Shown: positions 1-9,518 of the stretch, piece by piece
Numbering within the stretch: position 1 is the first letter of the stretch
Layout of the letters: each line of letters begins with the position of its first letter
Source: Ignavibacteria bacterium
GTDB taxonomy: Bacteria; Bacteroidota; Ignavibacteria; Tepidaquicellales; Tepidaquicellaceae
Assembly (NCBI GenBank): GCA_041649015.1
Contig: JBAZNU010000002.1
Location: 248,001-312,000, forward strand
Direction of reading: 5' to 3'
Length of the DNA: 64,000 bases
The notes under the pieces: model-generated
What the model was told of the DNA's origin: nothing
What the model saw: the letters and a program-made list of their open reading frames with translations, nothing else
Database searches by the model: none
Made by a program: the position numbers and the translations under genes

Positions 1-876
1 GTTAAGAAAAAGGATTGGTTCTTTGCAATACTGTATATTGCATTTGCTTTTTATTCGGTGAGAGCTATGCGTTTTACTGTTGATTTTGTTATTATTACGT
101 TAGTATTTACCACAGTTTCGGTTTACTATTATATTAGTCTACTGAAAAACGAAAACATTAAGGACTTTATTCTTCATAGACCTCCATTAAAAATTACTTT
201 AGGTGTATTCATTCTTTTTCTTATTTTTAATATTCCGAACAATAAACTTTATCTTGAACATCTCACGTATTACAGGATTTCCGGTACGGGTATAAATTCA
301 GATTTTATTCCGACTGCAATGTTCGATTTTATGAAGCATAATAATGTTACTAACATAGGAGAAAGAATTTTTAATCATTTTGGCACCGGTGGATTTTTCG
401 TATGGAATTTTGAAGGAAAACAGAATTTCATAGACAGTAGGAACCTTAATGATGATATTTTTACGAAATATCAGCAAATTCTTCTGAAACGTCCCGGCTT
501 TGAGCAAAAACTTGAAGAGTATAATATTGATTATGTCATATATCTTGCTCCCGATCTTGTTCGTGATCCCAAAGAAATGGAAAGCACTTGTATATCATAT
601 TTTTCTAAACATCCTAATTGGAAACTTATATTTTGGGATGACAAATCTTTTTTATGGGTCAAGAATTTACCTAAGTTTAAGGAGCTTATTGACAAATATG
701 AGTATAAATATTTATCGCCTTATAATTATGCTTATAATAAAATGACTCTTGAAAAAGGGATCAATGAAGATATATCTGTTTTGAAAAGAGAGGTTGAAAG
801 AAAACTTGAAGAAGAACCAAATGGTATTATTATTTCATCTACTCTAAAAGTTTACGGAAACAGAATTAAATTATAG
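1..876 (+). CDS. Polytopic membrane protein, C-terminal part (GT-C glycosyltransferase-like), 5' truncated by window edge
   Basis: The reading frame is open from base 1, before the first ATG at 58, so the gene starts upstream; 291 residues are visible. The first visible part contains about three hydrophobic segments (roughly residues 5-20, 25-45 and 65-80). A soluble C-terminal region follows, containing GGFFVWNFEGKQNFIDSRN. A Gly-Gly/aromatic stretch followed by an IDSRN-type motif after a membrane bundle resembles the extracytoplasmic tail of GT-C type (PMT/ArnT-like) membrane glycosyltransferases; that is an inference from style, because the catalytic N-terminal half is missing. The C-terminus is lysine and glutamate rich. 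A 44-bp gap separates it from the next gene on the same strand. Confidence 0.6.
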   Translation, partial: VKKKDWFFAILYIAFAFYSVRAMRFTVDFVIITLVFTTVSVYYYISLLKNENIKDFILHRPPLKITLGVFILFLIFNIPNNKLYLEHLTYYRISGTGINSDFIPTAMFDFMKHNNVTNIGERIFNHFGTGGFFVWNFEGKQNFIDSRNLNDDIFTKYQQILLKRPGFEQKLEEYNIDYVIYLAPDLVRDPKEMESTCISYFSKHPNWKLIFWDDKSFLWVKNLPKFKELIDKYEYKYLSPYNYAYNKMTLEKGINEDISVLKREVERKLEEEPNGIIISSTLKVYGNRIKL

Positions 877-920
877 TTATATTGTTATATTGAAACTACA
901 AATATTTAAAAATTATACTT

Positions 921-3287
921 ATGCTTAATAAATCAATTTTCTTTGCTGTACTTTTTGCATTAATAGGTAATGTTTATGCTCAAGTTATTACTATTGATTC
1001 TGCAAGGAGTCAGGGTCCGGATGGTGTATCTTTACTATTGGGACAAACTATTACTGTAAGAGGTGTTGTTACTACAAGTCGTGAGTTTGGTGTTCCTACA
1101 GTTTATTTTCAGGTACCATCAGCAGGTTTGGTTGGATACGATGCAACCTTCGGTCCTAATGTTAATAGAGGTGACAGCGTTCAGGTAACAGGAGTTGTTA
1201 CTCAGTACAACGGTCTTACTGAACTTCAGCCGGTTACTTCGTATCAGGTACTGGCAACAGGAATAAACACTCCGGTTCCTATTGTGGTCACTCCAGAGCA
1301 GATACGAACAGACGGAGAAACCTATGAAGCAAGGTTAATTAGAATAAACGGTATTACAGCTATTAAGAGTATATCTCCGTATGGAATCGCTACTCAGTGG
1401 ACAGTTTCCGGTTCGGGTAGAAATTACAGACTTTTTGTTGGCAACGATTCGTGCGATATTAGAATAAATGCTTCTTCGAATATTGCCAACACACAGATTC
1501 CAGAGTATCCTTTCTCTATTATTGCTTTAAATAGCCAGTTTCAATCAAGTGCCCCTTATATAGGTGGATATCAAATACTACCAAGAGATTTGAATGATAT
1601 AATAATAACTTCCGGGGGTCCTTCCATTACCGGTGTACCTATGGAATCTAATATTACGTCTACATCTATCACTATGAGTTTTTCAACATTAGCTCTTGGT
1701 GATACAAAAGTAAAATATTTTGTTTCAGACTCAATTGGACAACCCGAAGTTTATACAGATTCAGTATATAACTCTAATCAGGTTACATCGCACAGTATTA
1801 ATCTTACTAATTTAAAACCCGGAAAGATTTATCAGGCGTTGATAACTTCTACAAATACTAACGGTACGAGTCAATATGCAAATAAATATTTTTCTACTGC
1901 TTCTAATCCAACATCTACAGGCAAGGTGGAAGTTTATTTCAATTATCCATCTGATACGTCTCTTGCACTACCGAATAATAAAGCTAACGGCAGTTCGAAT
2001 TTCGTGACTCGTCTTGGACAAAGGATTGACTCTGCACAGTATTCTATAGATTTTGCAATATACTCGTTCAACGAAATTACTACTGTTAGAGATAAATTAA
2101 TTAATGCTTTAATTCGTGGTGTAAAATTAAGAATCGTTTATGATTACAGGGATGGTAGTATACAACCTTTAATGCAGGATTTAATAAATGCCGGAGTACG
2201 GGTTCAAATCAGACCTTCAAGCTCATATATAATGCATCATAAGTTCTTAATTTTTGACGGAAGGGATACATCTGCCTCTGCGAGTAGCAGGAAATGGCTT
2301 TGGGGCGGCTCTGCAAACATAACAAACGAGCAGTTCTACAGTGATGCACAGAATGTAATTCTTGTTCAGGATGAATCAATTTGTAATGCATATACACGTG
2401 AATTCGAAGAAATGTGGGGTTCACACAACGACATAAATAATCTTGCAAATTCAAAATGGGGTAGTGCTAAACTTGATAACACCCCTAAGATTTTTAATGT
2501 TAATGGTAAAAGATGGGAAATATACTTTGGACCTTCCAACCAGGCTACAAGGCTTGGAGTACTAATCGATAATGAACCAAATAAATCAATTAATTTTGCT
2601 ATCCTTTCTTACACCTTATTTACTATTGCTAATAAGATGAAAGCAAAATATAATCCACCTTCATTAATGGTAAGGGGTGTTTTTGATCAAGCAAATGTTT
2701 CTAATAACCTTTATCTTGAAATGAAAGGAATTGGAGGCTCTTCACCCTGGAATCCTCCGGCAAAAGTATTTCTTGAAAACTATTATGGTGCACAGATGCA
2801 CAGTAAATATACTGTTATTGATGCCGATTTGTTATCAAGCAATCCTGTTGTAGAAACAGGTTCATTTAACTATTCAAACGCAGCTGATAATGGTAACGAT
2901 GAAAACATGATGATAATATATGATTCTTTAATTGCAAATCAGTATTATCAGGATTTCGCTAAAAGACTTTCTGATGCTGGCGGTTCGGTAGATATTAACA
3001 AGATTGCTGATGTAGTTCCGAACCAATTTAGTTTAAAGCAAAACTATCCCAATCCGTTTAATCCTGCAACGAAGATTAATTTTAGTATTCCTAAATCATC
3101 GCTTGTAAAAATATCGATTTATGATATTCTAGGTAGGGAGGTAGATGTGCTTATAAATAAAATGCTGACCGTTGGCGAATACTCCGCCGACTGGAATGCA
3201 GCAAGTTTTCCATCCGGAGTTTATTTCTATATTCTAAACGTTGATGGAGAAAATATCAACACGAAAAAAATGATTTTAAACAAATAA
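921..3287 (+). CDS. Secreted phospholipase D-like (HKD) protein with T9SS sorting domain
   Basis: 788 residues. Residues 1-21 are a typical signal peptide ending VYAQ. Residues about 22-230 look like an OB-fold/beta-rich domain (VRGVV, VQVTGVVTQYNG) of the kind attached to secreted nucleases. Residues about 235-325 look like a fibronectin type III module. Two phospholipase D motifs follow: H439-x-K441-x4-D446 and H627-x-K629-x4-D634, each followed by an SAN or SFN segment as in PLD-family nucleases and phosphodiesterases. Residues about 700-788 are a type IX secretion C-terminal sorting domain (NYPNPFNPATKINFSIP, then IYDILGREV). It is probably exported and anchored or released at the cell surface to cleave phosphodiesters, either nucleic acid or lipid. 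The substrate cannot be told from sequence; the OB-like N-terminus makes a nuclease more likely. Confidence 0.85.
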   Translation: MLNKSIFFAVLFALIGNVYAQVITIDSARSQGPDGVSLLLGQTITVRGVVTTSREFGVPTVYFQVPSAGLVGYDATFGPNVNRGDSVQVTGVVTQYNGLTELQPVTSYQVLATGINTPVPIVVTPEQIRTDGETYEARLIRINGITAIKSISPYGIATQWTVSGSGRNYRLFVGNDSCDIRINASSNIANTQIPEYPFSIIALNSQFQSSAPYIGGYQILPRDLNDIIITSGGPSITGVPMESNITSTSITMSFSTLALGDTKVKYFVSDSIGQPEVYTDSVYNSNQVTSHSINLTNLKPGKIYQALITSTNTNGTSQYANKYFSTASNPTSTGKVEVYFNYPSDTSLALPNNKANGSSNFVTRLGQRIDSAQYSIDFAIYSFNEITTVRDKLINALIRGVKLRIVYDYRDGSIQPLMQDLINAGVRVQIRPSSSYIMHHKFLIFDGRDTSASASSRKWLWGGSANITNEQFYSDAQNVILVQDESICNAYTREFEEMWGSHNDINNLANSKWGSAKLDNTPKIFNVNGKRWEIYFGPSNQATRLGVLIDNEPNKSINFAILSYTLFTIANKMKAKYNPPSLMVRGVFDQANVSNNLYLEMKGIGGSSPWNPPAKVFLENYYGAQMHSKYTVIDADLLSSNPVVETGSFNYSNAADNGNDENMMIIYDSLIANQYYQDFAKRLSDAGGSVDINKIADVVPNQFSLKQNYPNPFNPATKINFSIPKSSLVKISIYDILGREVDVLINKMLTVGEYSADWNAASFPSGVYFYILNVDGENINTKKMILNK

Positions 3288-3325
3288 CAAAATATATAAT
3301 TCTGTCAAACTAAAATTTAAGGGAT

Positions 3326-4711
3326 ATGGGGAGAATTTTGGTTGTTGACGACGAAGCAACAACTATAGCAATACTTAAAAAAGTACTCGAGGATGTGGGG
3401 CATGTGGTTTCAACTGTTAATAACGGTGAAATGGCTCTTGAACGTATTAATGAGTTTAAGTATGATGTTATGATAACTGATTTTAACATGCCGGGAATGA
3501 ACGGTATCGAACTTACAGAAAAAGCGTTAAGGATTGAGCAAGACTTAATCGTTATTCTTATAACTGCTTTTGCCACAATCCGATCGGCAGTCGATGCCAT
3601 TCGAATTGGTGCTTTCGATTACCTCACTAAACCTATTAACAAAGAGGAATTGTTGCTAGCTCTGCAACGTGGTCTCGAAAGGATTCATCTTTTAAGGGAG
3701 AATATACTTCTGAAACAGAGACTTGAATCTGTAGAACATAGTAGTGAAAAAGAATTTGAATACCTTACTGCTAACAAGGAAGTTAGAGAAATGCTTAACG
3801 AGGTAAGAAAAGTTGCTAATACTGAATCAACTATTCTTATAACAGGTTCTAATGGAACAGGTAAGGAGGTACTCTCTAAGTATATTCATAAAATGAGTAA
3901 CAGGAAAAACCAGCAATTTGTAGTTTTGAACTGTGCTGCTTTACCTCCTCAGCTGCTTGAATCCGAACTATTCGGACATGTAAAAGGCTCGTTTACTGGT
4001 GCCGTTAAAGACCGTAAAGGTTATTTTGAAATTGCTGATAACGGTACTATATTCTTGGATGAAATTGGTGAAATCGACCCGGTCATTCAGGTAAAACTAC
4101 TACGAGTCTTGCAGGAAAGAGAGTTTTCGAAAGTTGGTGATACACGCATACAATCAACTAACGTCCGCGTTATTGCTGCAACAAATAAAGACATTAAGCA
4201 GTTAATAGCTGAAGGTAAATTTAGGGAAGACCTATATTACAGACTTAATGTTTTCGAATTCCATCTGCCTAGTCTGAAGGACAGAAAGGAAGACATAAAG
4301 TTCTATTTTAATAAATTTATTACCGAGCAGAGTATCGTACTGAAAAAGTCTATTCCCGTAATAGATGTTTCTGTTGAGAATGTTTTGCTTAATTATGAAT
4401 GGCCAGGCAATATACGTGAATTAAAGAACGTTGCGGAACGAGCTTCAATTCTGTGTGATAATGGGAAGATAACTCTTGATCTGCTTCCTTCTAATATTCT
4501 TAGTAATGAAAGTAAAAGAAACTATTCTGCTGATTACAACGAGAATAAGGAAAATATCATTAAAGATTTTGAAATCACTTTTATAAAGAAATATCTTAAG
4601 CTCTGTAACGGTAATGTTGCGGCAACTGCAAAAACAATAAATTTTCATCCGGTTAGTCTTAGGCAGAAGCTTACAAAACTGGGCATTGATCCTCGGGATT
4701 ATAAGTATTAA
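3326..4711 (+). CDS. Sigma-54-dependent response regulator, NtrC family
   Basis: 461 residues with the standard three-domain layout. A receiver domain (1-120) has acidic residues D8/D9 and phospho-acceptor D52 in MITDFNMPG. An AAA+ sigma-54 interaction domain (about 145-385) has Walker A GSNGTGKE at 174-181, a GSFTGA loop at 221-226 (the usual form is GAFTGA) and Walker B TIFLDEIGE near 241-249. A Fis-type helix-turn-helix lies at about 415-458. On phosphorylation it should hydrolyse ATP to open sigma-54 promoters. It is the first gene of a same-strand cluster with the HppD-HPt fusion (60 bp downstream) and a hybrid kinase, so it is the obvious output of that phosphorelay. This partnership is inferred from position. 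Target genes are not visible. Confidence 0.93.
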   Translation: MGRILVVDDEATTIAILKKVLEDVGHVVSTVNNGEMALERINEFKYDVMITDFNMPGMNGIELTEKALRIEQDLIVILITAFATIRSAVDAIRIGAFDYLTKPINKEELLLALQRGLERIHLLRENILLKQRLESVEHSSEKEFEYLTANKEVREMLNEVRKVANTESTILITGSNGTGKEVLSKYIHKMSNRKNQQFVVLNCAALPPQLLESELFGHVKGSFTGAVKDRKGYFEIADNGTIFLDEIGEIDPVIQVKLLRVLQEREFSKVGDTRIQSTNVRVIAATNKDIKQLIAEGKFREDLYYRLNVFEFHLPSLKDRKEDIKFYFNKFITEQSIVLKKSIPVIDVSVENVLLNYEWPGNIRELKNVAERASILCDNGKITLDLLPSNILSNESKRNYSADYNENKENIIKDFEITFIKKYLKLCNGNVAATAKTINFHPVSLRQKLTKLGIDPRDYKY

Positions 4712-4771
4712 AATTGGAATTAATTTGTGTTATTTAGTTGTTTCAATTATAATTAAAATAACTTAAAGACT

Positions 4772-6235
4772 ATGGAAGATTTTCTCCCTTTAAAAAGGAT
4801 AGATTATATTGAGTTCTTTTGCGGGAACGCAAAGCAATCTGCAATTTATTATCAGTACGCTTTTGGTTTTAAACTAACCGCATATTCTGGACTCGAAACT
4901 GGAAACAGAGATTTCGCTTCTTACCTTCTCGAACAAGGAAAAATAAGATTTATCCTCACTACGGCTTATCATGATACTGGTTTTATTCCTGAGCATGTTA
5001 AATTGCATGGCGATGGAGTTCGTGATGTAGCATTTGAAGTCGATGATGCCGCTAAATCGTTCCATGAGACAGTCAAAAGAGGTGCAGTTCCCGTTTTGGA
5101 ACCGACCGAATTTAAAGATGATTTCGGAACAATTGTTAAGTCATCTATAAAATCTTTTGGAGATACAATACATTCATTCATAGAAAGAAATAATTTTAAG
5201 GGATTGTTTCTTCCCGGTTTTGTGGATGCTTCCCACAGATCTCTGAAAGGAATAACGGACACTAATTTAAAAGCTGTTGACCATATGGTAGGAAATGTTG
5301 AATTAGGGAAAATGTTGACATGGGTTGAGTTCTATGCAAAAGTACTCGGTTTCAATCAGTTATTATCTTTTGATGATAAGGATATTTCAACTGAATATAC
5401 TGCACTGATGAGCAAGGTTATGCAAAATAGTACTGGTAAGATTAAGATACCAATCAACGAACCTGCTAAAGGCAAGAAAAAATCACAGATTGAAGAATAC
5501 CTTGATTTCTATAAATCACCCGGTATTCAGCATATTGCTCTTGCAACACCGGACATACTTGGTACTGTTAACAGTTTAAGAGACAGAGGTGTTGAATTTC
5601 TAACTGTACCGACAACTTATTATTCTGAACTTGAAAGCAGAATCGGAAAAATTGATGAAGATGTTAAGTCTTTGCAGGATCTCGGTATTCTCGTTGATAA
5701 GGATGATGATGGATACTTACTACAGATTTTTACGAAACCCGTTGAAGATAGACCTACTCTATTCTTTGAAATCATTCAAAGAAAAGGTGCTCGTAGTTTC
5801 GGTAAAGGTAATTTTAAAGCTTTGTTTGAGTCTATCGAAAGAGAACAGGCTTTAAGAGGAACTCTGGAAAATGATACTGCCGCTGATGACAACATTGAAG
5901 ATCTACTCGATTTACAGATTATTGATGGTCTTAAGGAACTTGGTGGTGATGATAATTCTTTTTTTAAAGAAATCATTGATCTTTATATCACCCAGTATCC
6001 TGAATTAATTGATAAAATCAAGAATTATAACATGTCACGTGACTTTGAGAATCTTTCAAAATCTGCTCACGCTTTAAAAGGAGCAAGCTTGAATATCGGT
6101 GCCAAAAAACTGGCAGATGTCTGCAAAACAATGGAATTAAATTCTCACGAAAAACAATCGATGGAATATGATGAGCTGATTAAAGAAATTGAATCATTGT
6201 ACACGATTACTATTTCTGAGTTGAAAAAATTGTAA
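4772..6235 (+). CDS. hppD: 4-hydroxyphenylpyruvate dioxygenase fused to a C-terminal HPt phosphotransfer domain
   Basis: 487 residues, against about 350-380 for ordinary bacterial HppD. Residues 1-365 are a full two-module HppD: an N-terminal vicinal-oxygen-chelate module with GNAKQSA and VLEPT, and a C-terminal catalytic module with the iron-binding triad H171, H254 and E333. It ends with the usual HppD terminal stretch IEREQALRGTL (355-365). After an acidic linker (366-378), residues about 380-487 form a helical HPt domain with the canonical phospho-histidine motif HALKG (H433), followed by NIGAKKLADVC. HppD converts 4-hydroxyphenylpyruvate to homogentisate in tyrosine breakdown; HPt domains pass phosphate between receiver domains. 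The frame is continuous through the junction with no stop or frameshift signature. Both halves look intact, so this is a true fusion. It lies between an NtrC regulator and a hybrid kinase. Confidence 0.93.
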   Translation: MEDFLPLKRIDYIEFFCGNAKQSAIYYQYAFGFKLTAYSGLETGNRDFASYLLEQGKIRFILTTAYHDTGFIPEHVKLHGDGVRDVAFEVDDAAKSFHETVKRGAVPVLEPTEFKDDFGTIVKSSIKSFGDTIHSFIERNNFKGLFLPGFVDASHRSLKGITDTNLKAVDHMVGNVELGKMLTWVEFYAKVLGFNQLLSFDDKDISTEYTALMSKVMQNSTGKIKIPINEPAKGKKKSQIEEYLDFYKSPGIQHIALATPDILGTVNSLRDRGVEFLTVPTTYYSELESRIGKIDEDVKSLQDLGILVDKDDDGYLLQIFTKPVEDRPTLFFEIIQRKGARSFGKGNFKALFESIEREQALRGTLENDTAADDNIEDLLDLQIIDGLKELGGDDNSFFKEIIDLYITQYPELIDKIKNYNMSRDFENLSKSAHALKGASLNIGAKKLADVCKTMELNSHEKQSMEYDELIKEIESLYTITISELKKL

Positions 6236-6369
6236 TATGGTATAGTTTTTGCTAAAGATTATGTGATATATTAATATCAATTAATTTAAATAATTGTTTT
6301 TATAGCATTAATCTTTTGATAACTGAATTATTAATATAGTATGATTATTAAATATATAGTTAGAGAACT

Positions 6370-9195
6370 ATGACTTTTAAGAGTATAAATCTTAGAGATG
6401 ATGTTATATCATTGCTTGATCTGAAATCAGAAAAAGAATTTACAAATTTCTTGAATTGGTTTGCCGGTATTAGTGATTATGTTAGAATACCTAACTATGC
6501 TTCAGATGTTCCTTCCAGAATTAACGATTTATTTACCCTCATTGATAAGAATTACTCAGCTCTTGAAGAAGAGACGAGTAGACAAATAAAAGACCTGAAA
6601 TTTCTTGCAGAAGAACTTAAAAAATCAAGTGAATTAGTTGTTAGTGATGCCAAAAGACAGAAATACATTCATCTTCATTTAAAAGAAGTTTTGCTTTTAT
6701 TACTTAAGCATGTAGGTAAAAGCGATAAATATATCGAAGGTCTGAATCCCGAGCAAATGCTCGACCTGATCACTACCATAATAACAGATTTGTCGAATCA
6801 GGCATCAAATAATTTGATTTCAGGTGGGAATTTCGAGACTTTTGCTGATGGATTAAAAGATATCATATTTCAAACTGATTCTCAAGGACGGATTATTTAT
6901 GCGAATAATGCTTGGATTGACATTACCGGTTTTAATGAAAAAGATACAATGAATAATCTGCTTGAGCGGTTTATGTTATCAAGTGATTTGGATATTTATA
7001 AATTAAATCTTAATGAATTAGTTAGTAAAAAAAGGGAATTTGTTCGTTTTCAGATTAGATTATTAAGCAAAAGAAAAGATATAATTTGGGCTGATGTTTT
7101 TGCTCGTATGTTGTTCGATGAAAGGGGTAGAGTTTCAGGTCTTTATGGAATCATAACTGACATTACTGATAGGAAAAGGAACGAAGAAGAACTAATCAGA
7201 TTGAAAAATGAAGCTGAGCAGGCGGTTAGAGCTAAATCAGATTTTCTGTCTGTAATGAGTCATGAAATAAGAACTCCTATGAACGGTGTCCTAGGTATGG
7301 CTGATCTTTTGCTTGAAACAAAGCTGAATCCGGAGCAGAAGGAATATGTCGAAACTATAAAAAATAGTGGAAATACACTTCTCACACTTATTAATGATAT
7401 TCTTGATTTTACTAAGATTGAATTCAGTAAAATTGATCTTCAGGAAGCACCTTTTGAAATAAGAGATTGTATTGAAGAATCTTTTGAACTTGTAGCTCCT
7501 ATTGCAGTTAAGAAACATTTGGATTTACTTTACATGATAGAACCTAATGTTCCTGAAATGATTCTTGGCGATGTATCAAGGTTAAGACAAATCTTAGTGA
7601 ATCTCGTTAATAATGCTGTTAAGTTCACAGAAACAGGTGAAGTTCTTGTAATTGTAAAAGTTCTTAAAAATGTTAAAGACGAAGTAGAACTTCAGTTCTC
7701 TGTTAAAGATACTGGTGTCGGTATTCCTAATGATAAACAGGAAATTATTTTCCAGAGCTTTACTCAGGCTGATTCATCGGTTACAAGAAAATTTGGTGGT
7801 ACCGGACTCGGACTTGCTATCTGTAAAAGACTTGTTACATTAATGGGTGGTGAAATATGGGTCGAAAGCTTAGAGAATGTTGGTTCAGTTTTTAGTTTTA
7901 CAATAAAGTCTAAAGTTCCTAAAGTTACTTCTCCAAAGATATTTCTTAAATCTTCTTCAACCCCGTTAAAAAATAAGAGAATTCTTATCGTTGACGATAA
8001 TGAAACGAATTTGCATATCATGAATATTCAGTGCAAAAATTGGGGTATGATTCCAAGATCTACAAAAAACCCTCAGGAAGCACTAAAATGGATTGTAAAC
8101 GACGATCCTTTTGATGTAGCTGTCCTCGATATGTTGATGCCCGATATTGACGGACTTACACTCGCAGGAAAATTCAGAAATTATAGAGATGATAAGAGTT
8201 TACCAATAATTATTTTCACTTCTTCTGACAGTTTGGTTAATGACCATCAAGGAAAGGAAATTTATATCAACGCTATTTTGAGAAAGCCCATACGACAAAC
8301 ACAACTTCAAAACTTATTGTTTCAAACTTTAAATGTAAAGGAAATTGAAACTCCAATTGCAGAGGAGAAGATGGAAAAGCCCAAAATAGAAAAATTTGCG
8401 ACACTCGAAGTAAAAGAAAATGCTAATTCAATCGTTGAGGATGTAGATGACAGGTCTATAAAAATTCTTGTTGCAGAAGATAATATGATTAACAGAAAAT
8501 TGATTCATAAAATCTTATCTCAGATTGGTTATGAATCAGAACACGCTGTGCATGGTCTGGAAGCAATAGATAAACTAAATCAAAAAAGTTATGATATAAT
8601 TTTCATGGACGTTCAAATGCCTGAAATGGATGGTATTGAAGCTTCAAAACATATTGTTAAAAACTGGGAAGTTAACGAAAGACCGGTAATTATAGCAATG
8701 ACAGCCAACGTGATGCAGGGAGACAAAGATAAATGTATCAATGCAGGTATGGATGATTATCTTAGCAAACCTGTGATTATTGAAGACGTCGAAAAAATAC
8801 TTGCAAAGTGGATTGACACAATAAATCAAAGAAAATTAAAAAGGAAGAAAAACATTAAAAAAGGATTTAAGGTTGATGCCGATATTTTAAATGCATTAAA
8901 AGATTTAAATATAGAAAATAAATTTGATAATATAAATGAGTTATACTTAAATCTTGCTCCCGAACTCATAAAAAATATTAAATCTTCATTTAGTAATAAT
9001 AATCTTAATGAAATGAAGAAATATTCATCGCATCTGAAGAAAATAAGTATTAACTTAGGAGCTGAAAGATTAGCCGATATTTGCTTGAAAATTGAATCGT
9101 TGAATGGGAATGCAACACGTAGTGAATTGGCAACTTTGATTAATAGAATTGATAGTGTTTATAAAATCACTATTAACGAGTTGATAAAATCTTAG
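6370..9195 (+). CDS. Hybrid sensor histidine kinase: PAS-HisKA-HATPase-REC-REC-degenerate HPt
   Basis: 941 residues with no predicted membrane segment, so probably cytoplasmic. Order: an N-terminal helical region (1-150), a PAS domain (about 155-268), HisKA with H298 in SVMSHEIRTP, and HATPase_c with N box LVNNAVKFT, G1 DTGVGI and G2 GGTGLGLAI (about 400-515). Two receivers follow: REC1 (537-655, D587) and REC2 (697-815, D747). The C-terminal helical domain (about 835-941) resembles HPt and is similar to the HPt on the neighbouring HppD (LGAERLADIC against IGAKKLADVC, and matching C-terminal tails). Here the acceptor region reads S887-H888-L-K-K where HxLKG is expected. The canonical His position is Ser and the Gly is Lys, so this HPt is probably not functional. 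The 134-bp gap after hppD is AT-rich. Confidence 0.93.
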   Translation: MTFKSINLRDDVISLLDLKSEKEFTNFLNWFAGISDYVRIPNYASDVPSRINDLFTLIDKNYSALEEETSRQIKDLKFLAEELKKSSELVVSDAKRQKYIHLHLKEVLLLLLKHVGKSDKYIEGLNPEQMLDLITTIITDLSNQASNNLISGGNFETFADGLKDIIFQTDSQGRIIYANNAWIDITGFNEKDTMNNLLERFMLSSDLDIYKLNLNELVSKKREFVRFQIRLLSKRKDIIWADVFARMLFDERGRVSGLYGIITDITDRKRNEEELIRLKNEAEQAVRAKSDFLSVMSHEIRTPMNGVLGMADLLLETKLNPEQKEYVETIKNSGNTLLTLINDILDFTKIEFSKIDLQEAPFEIRDCIEESFELVAPIAVKKHLDLLYMIEPNVPEMILGDVSRLRQILVNLVNNAVKFTETGEVLVIVKVLKNVKDEVELQFSVKDTGVGIPNDKQEIIFQSFTQADSSVTRKFGGTGLGLAICKRLVTLMGGEIWVESLENVGSVFSFTIKSKVPKVTSPKIFLKSSSTPLKNKRILIVDDNETNLHIMNIQCKNWGMIPRSTKNPQEALKWIVNDDPFDVAVLDMLMPDIDGLTLAGKFRNYRDDKSLPIIIFTSSDSLVNDHQGKEIYINAILRKPIRQTQLQNLLFQTLNVKEIETPIAEEKMEKPKIEKFATLEVKENANSIVEDVDDRSIKILVAEDNMINRKLIHKILSQIGYESEHAVHGLEAIDKLNQKSYDIIFMDVQMPEMDGIEASKHIVKNWEVNERPVIIAMTANVMQGDKDKCINAGMDDYLSKPVIIEDVEKILAKWIDTINQRKLKRKKNIKKGFKVDADILNALKDLNIENKFDNINELYLNLAPELIKNIKSSFSNNNLNEMKKYSSHLKKISINLGAERLADICLKIESLNGNATRSELATLINRIDSVYKITINELIKS

Positions 9196-9518
9196 CAATC
9201 TTATTCCGTACTTTAAGATTTTGTCAAAAATATATTTATATTAAAAAATGGTAATAAATCTATTCAAAAAATATTATTCATTATAATATTTACTTATCCC
9301 AAAAATAAATTGTTGTTATTATAACAATTCCTATAATTCTCATCAAAAACCAGATAAAGGTACAGTAATAGTTGCATAATCCGTTCATTAAATACCATCT
9401 TCAAAACCCGACCGCTATTACGAATGAAATAATCAGCCTTTTTCTTACTTAAACCTCTTTTTTCCTCTCATTTAAGCATTATTTTTGGTATCTTATAAAT
9501 TATCCAAAAAAATTATAA
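9196..9518. other. AT-rich intergenic region
   Basis: This 323-bp stretch lies between the kinase and aspS. I see no ORF, tRNA, clear terminator hairpin or riboswitch. It presumably contains the aspS promoter. A T-box was considered and not seen: there is no specifier-stem or T-box consensus ahead of a terminator. Confidence 0.5.

Noticed and set aside
4772..6235. Assembly or frameshift artefact joining hppD to a kinase fragment
   Set aside because: The frame is continuous, HppD ends with its usual terminal residues, and the HPt is complete, differs in sequence from the kinase HPt and retains the canonical motif.
9196..9518. T-box or other riboswitch before aspS
   Set aside because: No specifier stem, antiterminator or T-box-like sequence could be found.
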